NCBI GenBank assembly: GCA_033032865.1
Contig: JAWHQI010000049.1
Location: 9,491,501-9,555,500 of the forward strand
From: Dactylorhiza incarnata
Taxonomy: Eukaryota; Streptophyta; Magnoliopsida; Asparagales; Orchidaceae
Direction: 5' to 3'
DNA length: 64,000 bases
The first letter of the stretch is position 1. The number at the start of each line of letters is the position of its first letter. A program made the position numbers and the translations under genes. The notes under the pieces were generated by a model, which was not told the DNA's origin, ran no database searches, and was given only the letters and a program-made list of their open reading frames with translations. Shown here piece by piece: positions 22,738 to 33,600 of this stretch.

Positions 22738-23744
22738 AAGTGGCACATGAGAAAAGAGAAGAAGAAGGTCCTAAAAGCGGCTACATAGGATGACTCCTCC
22801 TCCGAGGATTCAAGCGGCTCATCCACTGGTGATGAAGAAGAGGCAAATATGTGTCTTATGGGAAAAAAGTAACAAAACATCCGAGGATGAAAGCAGTGTC
22901 CAAAGCGACACTGAAGTAACTCTTCCTACTACTTATGATGATTTATATATTGAATATTTACAAATATGCAATTTTTTTGATAAAAGTTTAAAAGATATTA
23001 ATCTTCTAAATTCTGAAAATAAACTTTTATTAAAAGAAAACAAAAAATTATCTAAACAATTAGGGAAAGAGAAGGTATCTTGCCAAGAGCGCAATCACTC
23101 CTTGGCAAGAGTGAAAGAACTTGAATAAGCTCTTTTTAAATCCCAATCCAATATTGAAATTCTTACTAAGGAAAATGAGATTTAGAAAGAACTTTAAAAA
23201 GCTCTCTTTCTCAAATAGAGGAAGGAAAGAAGAGTTTTGCGAATCGGTGCGTTATGTTGGTAACAGAAAACACCGCTCTCAAAGCTCATATTCATGATTT
23301 AAATATAGCTATTAAGAAGTTTGGAGTTGGGCAAAGATCTCTGGACATGATCTTGGTCAACCAATGCCATGGAAGTGCCAAATATGGCCTTGGATATGGC
23401 TCTGGAAGCTATCGCCAGGCGTTAACTCCTAACGCCGGCGTTAGCTATAATTCTAGAAACATTAATTCTGTTAATAATAAATTCAAAAATTCAAATGTTA
23501 CCTCACTTTCCAGCAAAAGTTTATCAAAAACTTCAAAAAGGGTCTCATCCCCTTTTATATCGTGTGCCAAATGTCATTTATTTGGACACACCTCAAACTC
23601 TTATAAGAAAAAGGGCGGTAGTGCTATAAAGCAAATCTGGGTGCCTAAGGTTCCACCTATTCTATGGGAGGAACCTTTTGGGTATCCGGATCTTTACTCT
23701 CATCTCCTTTTTAGGTATGTTGGCAGGCTAAGGACAAAAAGGAT
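22738..23744 (+). pseudogene. Element C gag C-terminal extension and start of pol, frame-broken
   Basis: Pieces in different frames carry an acidic Ser/Glu stretch (about 22,790-22,870), a coiled coil (NLLNSENKLLLKENKKLSKQL, about 23,000-23,128) and a Ser/Asn-rich linker with CAKCHLFGHTSNSYKK and IWVPKV (23,254-23,690). The last motif precedes protease in SIRE-like elements. Stops at about 22,870, 23,126 and 23,185 and at least two frameshifts make it non-functional. A perfect 16-bp palindrome CTAACGCCGGCGTTAG (23,429-23,444) lies within this coding segment. Confidence 0.75.
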
Positions 23745-25139
23745 GTGTGGTATTTGGACTCAGGATGCTCCAAACACATGATGAGAAACAAAGCAAAGTT
23801 CTCTAGCCTTGAGATGAAGAAAGGAGGGATGATGACATTTGGTGACAACGGAAAAGGAAGGATCATGGGCATCGACACAGTGGGTAACGATTCTTTTTCA
23901 ATCTCAAATGTTTTATTTGTAGATGGCTTAAAACATAATTTAATTTCAATTAGTCAATTATGTGATATAGGCTTAAATGTATTATTTGAATCATCTACAA
24001 ATCTTTGCAAAATTATAAATTCTAAAACAAATGATGTCGTACTCCCCGCACCTAGGATGCATAAGGATTATATGATTGCCTTTAATGATCTTTCAAATTC
24101 TTCTTTAAAATGCTTTATTTCTAAAAAAGAAGAATTAGAACTTTGGCATAGGCCCCTTGGTCACTCGAGCACCATGCTTATTTTGAAATTATCAAAAGAT
24201 AAATTAATTAAAGGTTTACCTATGCTTAATGGTAATTTATCTTCTCTTTGTACACCTTGCCAAACAAAAAATTCTTTTAAAAGCAAAAATGTAATTTCTA
24301 CTACTAGACCACTTCAATTAATTCATATGGATCTATTTGGACCGGTTAGCACTTCAAGTCTAGGAGGTAGAAAATATACTTTTGTAATAATTGATGATTA
24401 TTCTAGATTTTGTTGGACTTTATTTCTATCTTCCAAATCCGATGCATTTCTTGAATTTACAAAACTATTCATTCATATCCAAAATGAACTTGATTTAAAA
24501 ATTAAATGCATGCTCTCGGATCATGGAGGAGAATTTGAAAATGATAAATTTTCTTCTTTTTGTAATGTTTTAGGAATTAAACATGAATTTTCCACTCCTC
24601 GCACCCCACAACAAAATGTAGTGGAAAGGAAAAATAGAACCCTTCAAGAGCTAGCACACACTATGTTTTGTGAATATGGGTTGCCTAAATCATTTTGGGC
24701 CGAAGCGATTAATACTTCTTGTAATATCATTAATTGTGTCATGCTTCATCCTATTTTAAAATTGACACCTTATGAGCTTTACTTTAAAAGAAAACCTAAT
24801 GTATCTTATTTTCATGTGTTTGGTTGTAAATGTTTCATTGTAATCACTAAAGGTGCACTTGGAAAATTTGATGAAAAATGTGATGAGGGAATTTTCATTG
24901 GTTACTCTTCAACTAGCAAGGCTTATAGAATATATAGTAAAAGAACTAAAGTAGTTGAAGAGTCTATACATGTAAGATTTGATGAGTTTGTTCCTTGTGT
25001 AGATTCTAATCATACAGGAAATGAAGACGAACCCATTTCCCCTTTAGAGCGCGAGGATGAAGAATCGCTTGGAGAAAAAGAAGAAGAAAAAAAAGGAGAA
25101 AGAAGAAGAACAAGTAAAATATGTTCCTCCAAGCGTGGT
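23745..25139 (+). pseudogene. pol: Element C protease and integrase (cut by element B)
   Basis: The frame opens with MWYLDSGCSKHM, the copia protease active-site region (DSG). The integrase zinc-binding domain follows (LWHRPLGHSS...CTPCQ), then the core with HMDLFGP, LSDHGGEFEN and PQQNVVERKNR supplying Asp, Asp and Glu, and FIGYSSTSKAYRIYSKRT at the C-terminal end. Element B enters at 25,140 inside the linker to reverse transcriptase, which resumes at 37,163. This part is open, unlike the flanking parts. Confidence 0.9.
25135..25139. repeat. Target-site duplication of element B (GTGGT)
   Basis: GTGGT precedes the inserted element and is repeated exactly at 37,163-37,167, where the copia pol resumes. 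Confidence 0.95.
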
Positions 25140-25915
25140 TGTTGAGTCCGAAATCGTACCTCCGAAGGAAACCAGAGGCTGCGAGTTGCCGGTTACTTTT
25201 TGGGTGGAAGGATGAGACCGCTAGCAGCGGTCAAGGCCAGACTTCGCCCGCCGCGGCAAATGCCACTCCTGCGACGGGCTTTCCTTCGATTAAAAAGAAG
25301 TGATTACAGCGGGTTACAAGTGTAAGGAAAGAGAAGCCGGCCGGTCAGACAGTCCGCAAGACAAGAAACTCGAGTCCGCAGCTCAAACAAGCGAGCTCCT
25401 AAATTCGAGTGTGCGTCCCTTGGGAACAGTGCTGCCCCCTATTTATAGGCTTGGGGGCCTGCCCGAACGGGCAGGGATAAAATAACCGCCTGCCCGGGTA
25501 TTGGAGAAACGGGCAGGCGGTGACGGGATACACATGGAAGGAAAGAAAGAAACCGCGCGGCTTGGAGGCTTGCCCTTCCGACCTGTCTGACCAGAAGCTG
25601 AAGATGATGCGACAAAGGCGACGATGCTATCCGAGCTGTCTCTGTCTTGAGACCGCGGCTTGTTCTTTGACCTCGAACCTTGGCTTATCTCCATGGCACA
25701 AACCGCACGATCTCCGACTTGAGACCGCGGCTTACCCTGTTGGACTTGGGCTTGGATTATCTTTAGTACTTGTAGGCGGTCTGAATTATGTCAGACCGCC
25801 CGGCCTGTGCTAGCCAGAGCTGATGGAACCTGTACAGCCTGGAGCCGGGCGACTTGGATCTGCCGACCGCACGGTCTACGAGTAAACCAATTGAAAGCGG
25901 TCTTCCGGGTAAACA
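25140..25915 (-). repeat. 3' LTR of element B
   Basis: 776 bp, the reverse-oriented counterpart of 36,388-37,162. The TATA box (TATTTATA on the plus strand) is at 25,440-25,447, with GGGCAGG inverted repeats beside it (25,460-25,520). It retains the GCCCG(C/T)..GCGACGGGC hairpin at about 25,247-25,279 and several ACCG-NN-CGGT palindromes. Confidence 0.93.
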
Positions 25916-26000
25916 TAATCCCCGCATATTTTTAAATTTCTGAGAAGATTTCGAAAATATCAGTTCTAACCGGAGACCGCGCCGACTTCACCCTGTTGGT

Positions 26001-26007
26001 TATAAAT
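26001..26007 (+). promoter_or_regulatory. Candidate TATA box for antisense transcription in element B
   Basis: TATAAAT lies 86 bp inside the internal edge of the 3' LTR and about 100 bp before the ATG at 26,105. It corresponds to TATAAG in element A (16,006-16,011). Confidence 0.45.
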
Positions 26008-26104
26008 GTTCTAGAAGCTTCGATTCTGACATAACTCCATTGCTACCACGAGTCACTACTCGCCTATTGCGGTTAGAACTTTCGGGTTGAACAACCCGAA
26101 AAAG

Positions 26105-26715
26105 ATGGTGGACTTAATGGCCCAGCTCGAGATTCTTGAGAAGCCCGGAAAACACCGAGAGAGAGAGAGAAGGCCGCCCAAGATGAGAAAGCTGCTCTTC
26201 GGGCTGAGTTGGAAGCCGAAAGGAAAGAAAGCCGGACAGCGCTGGAGGCCGAGCGGAGAGAGCGCCGAGAGAAGGAAAAGGCGCAGCAAGACCAGGTGGC
26301 TGCCCTGACCGCTCGGGTTGACCGTGGAAAGAAAGAAGTCTGCAAGCTCGAAGAGGACTGCGCCTACTATAGGGATAGATACCTTCATTTGGCAAGGGAG
26401 GCTGGCGGAAGTCGGCGCCCTGTTAATGTGGTTGACGAAGGCCGGCGTGGGTCACGCCGCCCGGATGCAGGGACGAGCTCGTCTCTTCCTGCAGCCGGGG
26501 CGATCCACCCAGTTGCTAGAATTCATGAGTCCGCAGCGGCCTTTCCTACTCGCATGATCCCTGCGGTGCGAGTAGAGAGAGATGCCGCGCGGATTCATAG
26601 CATGATCAACCGCCTTAATCATAATATGAACCAAATGCAAGGAACCGTCCTTCAGATCGGCGATCACGTCGCGCGGCTTCACAGGGAGGATGAACCGAGT
26701 GAAACCCGTCCGTAA
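26105..26715 (+). pseudogene. Element B second antisense gene: short coiled-coil protein with frameshift
   Basis: This is the counterpart of the 15,908-13,832 gene of element A but much shorter, lacking the Pro/Lys-rich middle. The start (MVDLMAQLEILEK) aligns with MDFLDAVLD of A. The frame shifts in a GAGAGAGAGA run at about 26,157-26,170 and continues in another frame from about 26,172. There it reads as a coiled coil (LEAERKESRTALEAERRERR), then YYRDRYLHLAREAGGSRRP and LHREDEPSETRP, matching A's C terminus. Function is unknown; this copy is inactive unless the shift is bypassed. Confidence 0.65.
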
Positions 26716-27079
26716 TGAGTGACTTTAAGATATCAGTTTGTAATAACATTTCTATTCGGTCCTTCGTACAACTGCTTGAATCTGACTCCATAATATTCGA
26801 TCTGTTTTCCAGGCCGTGCGGCCTAAATATTCGAATTTATGTCTTTGCCTTCTTGTTGTGTTGATTGATGCCTGTGGGTTACTTTACATAAACCGATCTG
26901 TTTGTTTTTGTGATTTTTTAATTCGCTCGTTTGAATTATACTTGTCTTTGTGGTTGGCTTTTGTGGTGACGTACCCGTACGGGTTGGCTGGTCTAGCCGT
27001 GATTTGACTCTTGCTAAGCGCAGATTAGCCATTCCTATAAGTAGCGCCCTTCCGAAAGTCTTCTTACCAAAACTTGAAG
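26716..27079 (+). other. Spacer between antisense genes of element B
   Basis: About 360 bases of T-rich sequence without a gene, in the same place as 13,475-13,831 of element A. 'ttcctataagtagcgcccttccgaaag' (about 27,035-27,060) contains a TATAAGTA box some 45 bp before the next ATG and could promote the three-exon gene. Confidence 0.45.
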
Positions 27080-28889
27080 ATGGGAGCAAAGCGCCAGCCG
27101 ATGCGACCTGCCAAGACTTCTGCTACCCGCTCTGAAGCCGCTGTAGTTTTTCACTCAGCAAACCTCGATGAATGTCATTTGACAAAGGCCGAACTGGATG
27201 AATTCGTTGAGAAACATATGACTGATAGCCCGCTGCTCGCGCGGCTTCCGCTCCGTGACGAGCGGATGAACTCTTCCGGGCCGAACCAGATCGCTATCCC
27301 AATCGACCATTTCGATTGTGGTTTCAAGTTTCCCATTTCGATTGAGCTTGCCGCGATCTTTGACCATTATGGAGTTGTACCCGCCCAAATTTCTCCTAAC
27401 TCGATGGCCGGGATTTGCAGCTTCATCTCCTACCTGCGGTCTGAGAGAGTCCGCTTCTCTATGGACCTTTTCCGGAAGATATTCTCGGTGCGGGCTATTC
27501 CAGACTCCGAGTCAAATATCTTCAAAGGCCACCTCTACTTCGGCTGCCGCGGGTTGAAGATGGTCAACCTTGCGAACAAGGTCACGGCCTGGTCGGAGAG
27601 GTACTTGATCTTCGAAGGCCGACTTGGCCTGCTGAACCCGAATCCGCAAGTGCGGCCTGAGGAGGCCTTTCAACAGGTCCCAATAAGCGAGGTGGAGAAG
27701 ACAACCTGCAAGCTTCTTAAGGATGAGCGGCTTAATATAAGTTATTACATCCCGCTTCTTGCCGAGCTGGAGAATGTTCGGCCTGAAGATAGTAAGCTTT
27801 CCTTTGCTTCCGACTTCAATGTTGACCGCTCGATCTCTTGTGCTGACTCTTCTCCTCTTGTAGCCCAAGCCGTTGTTCCTGCTAACAAGCCGATCAGCCC
27901 GGCCGATTTAGTCTTAACTCAGACAGAGAAGAGGAAAAGACAAGCCAGGAACAAGCCGCTGCTATCCGATGGGGAGGATTCGGGCTCCTCGGACGACTTC
28001 TCCGCCCTTCGTTCCTTTAGCAAGGTGAAGGATTTAAAAGGCCACCCGGTCTTGACCTGGCATCCGGACAGCGATGGCGTCCAGGTCTCTACTGCGCTTC
28101 CTCACTGGGCGAATGAGAAGTCGGGCCGGCATGCTGAGGCCGCCAGCATCGCTATGTTCGGCCGACGGAACTTCAGGAGGTTGAGGAAGATTCCTGAAGA
28201 AGAGCTCGCCAGGGAGGCCGCGCGGGTTGGTGCCGAGAGCCTCATCACCAACGTCTTCATGGGAATGACCTTCAAGAGGTTGATTAAAGCAAATGATCAC
28301 CTAGAGAAGGAAATTGCCGAACTGAAGAAAGAGAATGCGCGGCTAAAGGAAGCCGAGTCGGTAAGTCATCACCTGGCCAGCTTCAACACCAATGTTCTCA
28401 GACCGCACGGTCTTACCTTACTCTTTTCTCTTGCAGGCAAAGTATGATGAGACCGACCCGGTCTATCAACAGGAACTCTTCCCTCATGTCGCCGAGGGGA
28501 TTGATAATGCTTTTAACCGCTTGAGGGAGCTCAATGGGTTTGCGCCTGGTTTCGAGCATTTCACCTTCTCGGACGCCTACCCGATCTTGCAAAAGAAGTT
28601 AGAAAAGATAAGGCGGAAAGCCAAAGGAAAGAATAAAGACGATGGATCCAGTTCGGAGGAAAGCGACGACGGGGATGATGAGGCTGAAGAACCCGCAACG
28701 GAGAAGAGTGGTGAGAGTAGCTCGGAGTCCGAATCCAGCGATTCTGAAGAAGATGTTGGGCGCAAATCGGGCGAATTGAGCAGTTCATCCTCGTCGGGTA
28801 GCGAGGGTTATTCTCCTGACATTTCGATTGATGGTAGTGAACACTCAAGTGCTCCTGCGTCTAAGAAACTTAAGTCGCATAACCAGTAG
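27080..28889 (+). CDS. Antisense gene of element B: Transposase_28-like protein, three exons
   Basis: Exon 1 27,080-27,791; intron 27,792-27,863 (GTAAGC...CTTGTAG, 72 bp); exon 2 27,864-28,360; intron 28,361-28,436 (GTAAGT...CTCTTGCAG, 76 bp); exon 3 28,437-28,889. The spliced frame is about 553 codons with no stop. It aligns throughout with the element A protein: F(H)SA(N/D)...ECxLT, LLARLPLRDER, the Transposase_28-like core (PNSMAGICSFISYLRSE), FGRRNFRRLRKIPEEELA, a coiled coil (EKEIAELKKENARLKEAE), KYDETDPVYQQELFPHVAEG, and an acidic Ser-rich tail ending KKLKSHNQ. The first intron happens to be open in frame, so an unspliced product is also possible. This intact gene contrasts with the broken gag-pol beside it. 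Role unknown. Confidence 0.82.
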
Positions 28890-29999
28890 CGTTGTTTTAT
28901 TTTTTATTTTGAATAGCCGTCGGCCTGATGATTGTAGCCGGTCGGCTTAACATAATGTAAAGAATGTTTTGATAATGAAGTGAAAAGCTTTTACCTGTCT
29001 ATCTGTCTACCTTCTGCGACTTACATGTGATTGTTTGCGATCTCTTTCCGTGTTAAATTTAACCAAGTCGTGTGACTTAATATTAACTCGTCCGGTTAGG
29101 ATAATGATCTTCATAGGATTCCGGTAAAATATTTATTAGTAAAAAACTCATTCGCATAGCTTGCTTCCATCAATCCGGATTGATTCGATTCATCCCGAGA
29201 AGGTGCCAACTTATTATGAATACATTATGATATCCAGGAAGCCGAACACGATCAAGCCGCGCGGTTACTACTAGACCCTGCATACTCGCTTTCTAGGATG
29301 AAGAATGGCAAGTCATAAGAACAGTTATCAGACCGAGCGGTCAGTAGTTTAATTCAGGCGACTTGCAGCTAGTATTACTGCAAGTCCCACCTCCGTGAAA
29401 GTAACCGATAACCGATGGGAAATTTGAAATAATCAAGCCGTGCGACCACAAACTGGCTCTACATAATTGCCTTGCAAAACAGAATATCAAGTCACAAGAA
29501 GATCAGTTGATTAACATTCAATCCGAACAATCTTCATGACAGCTTTATATAATATTGGCTGACAAGCCGCACGGTCTGTATATAGAATTTGTGCGATTAG
29601 CAGGTTTAATACTCGCAATGTGAATTATAACTGCCTGATCGAAAAGAGCCTGTATTTAACCGATCGGATTGTGTTGGAAACCATAAAGATGATAGATTTA
29701 CAACCCGAATAATGAGGTCGGCCGGTCATGATTATGCTTGCTTCCTTGATACTTGTGATATTTTAATGATACCCTATTTATTTCAAGCCATCCGGTCTGA
29801 AAACCGGACCGTATGACATCTTTGGAACCTGCTGATTTTAGACCGCCCGGTTTAATAACCAGACCGCCTGAAAGCCCTGGTACCTGCTTATTTCAAACCA
29901 CCCGACTTGAGTATTAAGTCGTCCGGTTTGTGCTGTACATAGGAATCCTGCTTTTTTATCCAAATGGTCTGTAACGACCATATTGGGATGAGATAATTC
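28890..29999. other. Non-coding spacer of element B with scattered palindromes
   Basis: No gene is seen in this 1.1 kb. It holds repeated copies or near copies of the family palindrome: GCCGCGCGGTTA (about 29,265), GACCGAGCGGTC (about 29,332), GCCGCACGGTCTG (about 29,566), GGTCGGCCGGTCA (about 29,716) and GACCGCCCGGTTTA (about 29,842). It corresponds to the 10,700-11,600 spacer of element A. Confidence 0.6.
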
Positions 30000-30420
30000 A
30001 ATAAAAGATGATTACAGACTCAGATGAACAAGTGGGTAGGTGGGCCTAGGCGGCGAACATTGCTTTCCCCAAGTGGTCATAAGGGCTGTAAGCGACTCGA
30101 CTGCTATCCAAGTGGTCATAAGGGCTACAAGCCGAGTTGATCAATTGGGCAGGTGTGGTTGTGCCGTGGGGGCTATACCGACATTGCTTTCCTCAGAGAG
30201 ATCAACTCAGTTGTGGGTCCCGTTTAGGCATCGCTTGAGAGTACCTAGGAGTATTCGATGGTCACAGACTAAGATGATCAGTTGGGCAGGTGTGGTTGTG
30301 CCGCAGGGGCTATACCGACATTGCTTTCCTCAGAAAGATCATCAAAGCTGTAACTATATCCCTATCGGGGCATGATAGAGCCAACATTCACCTAGACCTC
30401 CCTTGATGCAGGGGTGTGTC
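30000..30420. repeat. Tandem repeat array in the element B 3' region
   Basis: Reversed versions of the element A cores (GGCGAACATTGCTTTCC and GACATTGCTTTCCTCAG) occur near 30,050, 30,180 and 30,320, joined by GATCAxTTGGGCAGGTG blocks. Two units contain a different internal segment (tggttgtgccg..ggggctatacc), so the array has been partly re-amplified since the split from A. Confidence 0.8.
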
Positions 30421-30696
30421 AGATACCAGCCGGGATCCAAGGTTCTGAAGACCGCCGCATGGGAATTGGCAAGCTACTACTACACGTGTGCGAAAACTCC
30501 CCGCTACACATGATCTTCATGGTTTTACGCTAATGACTACAATCCGAGGGGGTTCGAGCAAAACTTGGCGATGTCTCCGTGGTCCAGTGAGTTTGATATA
30601 TGAGAAAATGTAAAAAGGAAACATCAGACAAGGAGAAGTGTCAGTATGGGGCTTCTTAAAATATCTCAGAAACTGCAGGAAAGTAAAGAAGACATT

Positions 30697-33600
30697 TTAA
30701 GGATAGAACCGTTTGAGATCGTCACCGCTCCAGGTGCGCGAGATGTCTTCCCCTTCACTTGTTTGGAGGCGGTAAGCCCCACTTTTTAGTACTTCTTTGA
30801 TGATGAAGGGTCCGACCCAATTAGGATCTAGTTTTCCAACGCTGCCAGACCTGGCCGCAGCATCCACCTTCTTTAGTACTAAATCCCCAACTGCAAATTA
30901 TTTCACTCTGACATTCTTGTCGAAATATTTTGCCATTCTCCTTTTAACTTCCTCCTGTCTGATTGTTGCCTCATCCTAAAGTTCTTCGATCAGATCTAGA
31001 CTATACTTGATAGCCTCATCGTTTTCATCTATCCATGATTCTCCTCCTTCTTTGGCGTAAACAACTCTCGGAGTGACCACCTCAAATTCATAGGAACAAC
31101 AGCTTCCGAGCCATGAGATAATTTGAATGGTGTCTCCCCGGTAGCTGAGGACGGGGTAGTACGAAGAGTCCAGAGGATGGAAGGAAGTTGGTCCGCCCAA
31201 TTTCCTCTCTGATTCAAGACTCTTTTCATCAAAAGCTGCCGGATTTGCCTGTTTGCTGCCTCTACTTGACCATTGGTCCTTGGATGATGTACTGAAGCAA
31301 ACCGGAGATCAATTACGACCTGATCACAAAAGCTTATCATCTCCGGATTATTGAACTGTGGGCTATTATCAGTGATGATTGCCAGCGGAATTCCATGCCG
31401 GCAAACGATTTCTCCCCAGACAAAGTTTCTGACAACTTGGGTAGTAGTTCTTGCTAATGCTTTTGCTTCAATCCACTTACTGAAATAATCGATCATCACA
31501 ATGATAAAATGACGCTGACTGCTTGCTATTGGGAAAGGCCCCATAAGATCCATTCCCCATACTGCAAAAGGCCATGACGCAGTTATTGACCTGAGTGACT
31601 GAGCAGGCAAATGCTGAAGAGGAGCGAACTTCTGGCACTGAACACATCGCTTGGCAAATGCTTCAGCATCCTTTCTCATGGTTGGCCAAAAGTATCCTTG
31701 TCTTAAGATTCTCTTCTCTAGAGTCTTTGCTCCCGAATGACTACCGCACTCCCCGGAATGAACTTCTTGAAGTATGGTTGGGACTTCGTCCTCCGAAACA
31801 CATCGTGCTGAGGGAGAGATCAAAGTTTTTTTGTAAAGAACTCCTGCTATCAGATAATAGTATGCCGCTTTCCTTTTGAATCTTCTCCGGTCTTTGATGG
31901 AATGATGGAACTCCCCCTTTGATAGAAACAGCTCATAAGGGTCCTTCCATGAAGGATTATGATCAATTTGCATGAGTTCTGTCTCATCTATTGCCGGATG
32001 GAAAAGTTCAGAGGTCACTCCCCCAGATGGAAGACCGAACTTCGACAACTCATCTGCCTCCCCATTTTGTGTCCTTGGAATGTGCTCGATGATGAATGAA
32101 TTGAATCTTCCAATTTCTCTTTTGGCTAAGAGCAGATATTTCCTCAGGATTGGCTCTCTTGTCTCATAATTTCCCAAGACCTGAGAGGCTATTACTAGTG
32201 AATCAGTTTTAACATGTACATGTTCTATGCCTAGCTCTTTCGCAAGCCTTAGCCCAGCCAAAAGTGCTTCATATTCTGCCTGATTATTTGTAACTGAAAA
32301 GAAGAATTTGATAGCTTGCTCCAGCCTGATGCCATTTGGACTGATCAGAACTACCCCGGCTCCCACGGAGTTTCTGCCAGAAGCCCCATCCACGTAAATA
32401 ATCCAAGCCAAAGGAGATTGTACTACCTGTTCGGAACCAAGCTCTGTTGTATCTACTAAGAAGTCTGCCAAGATTTGCGCCTTGATTGCTGTTCGAGGGA
32501 TGTATGATATTTCAAATTCGCTTAGTTCAATAGCCCATTTCGCCAACCTCCCTGAATGTTCTGGCTTCTCAAGAATATTTTTCAAAGGATGATCTGTAAT
32601 AACTTGGACGGAATGAGCCTGAAAATAAGGACGGAGTCTTCGCGCAGACGTAACCAAGGCCAAGGCCAGTTTTTCCAGGATCGAATATCTGGTTTCTGCA
32701 TCTTTAAGGATGTGGCTGACATAGTATATTGGAAACTGCCTCTTCTTTTCTTCCCGAACGAGGACAGAACTTACCGCATCTGGCCCAACTCCCAGATATA
32801 AGAATAACATTTCTCCCTCATGGGGGCTTTGGAGTAGTGGAGTCGAGGTTAACTGTTCCTTCAGCTGCTCGAATGCATTATTACACTCCTCGCTCCATTC
32901 AAACTTTGATCCTCCTCGCAGTGTTTTAAAGAACGGGGCACTTTTATCTCCGGATTTGGAGATAAACCTGCTCAACCCTGCCAGTCTCCCCCCAAGTTGC
33001 TGAACTTCTTTGGTATTTCGAGGAGGGCTCATATCAAGGATGGCCTTCACCTTATCTGGATTTGGTGCAAGGCCATCAGGAGTTAAGAGATGCCCCAGAA
33101 ATTTCCCTTTGCTTGCCCCGAACACACATTTTAATGGGTTTAATTTTAACCTGAACCTCCGTAGAGTAGCGAACGTCTCTACGAGGTCTTTCAAGTGTAA
33201 TGAGAATGTTTTACTTTTTAGAAGAAGGTCATCAACGTAAACTTCGAGATTCCTGCCTTTTGGATGTTTAAAGACGATATCCATCATTCTTTGGTATGTT
33301 GCGCACGCATTTTTAAGACCGAAGGGCATTACGAGATAGCAATAACACCCATCGTTTGTGATAAACGAGGTATGCGGGATGTCAGGTTTGTGCATTTTAA
33401 TTTGATGATATCCGGAGAAGGCATCGAGGAAACTCATAAAACCATACCCAACCGCGGAATCAACTAAGACATCTATCCGAGGCAAAGGGTAGCATTCTTT
33501 AGGGCACGCTTTATTAAGTTTGGTGAAGTCCACGCACATGCGCCACTTCCCACCAGATTTCTTAACCATTACAACATTCGACATCCACGTGGGATATTGA

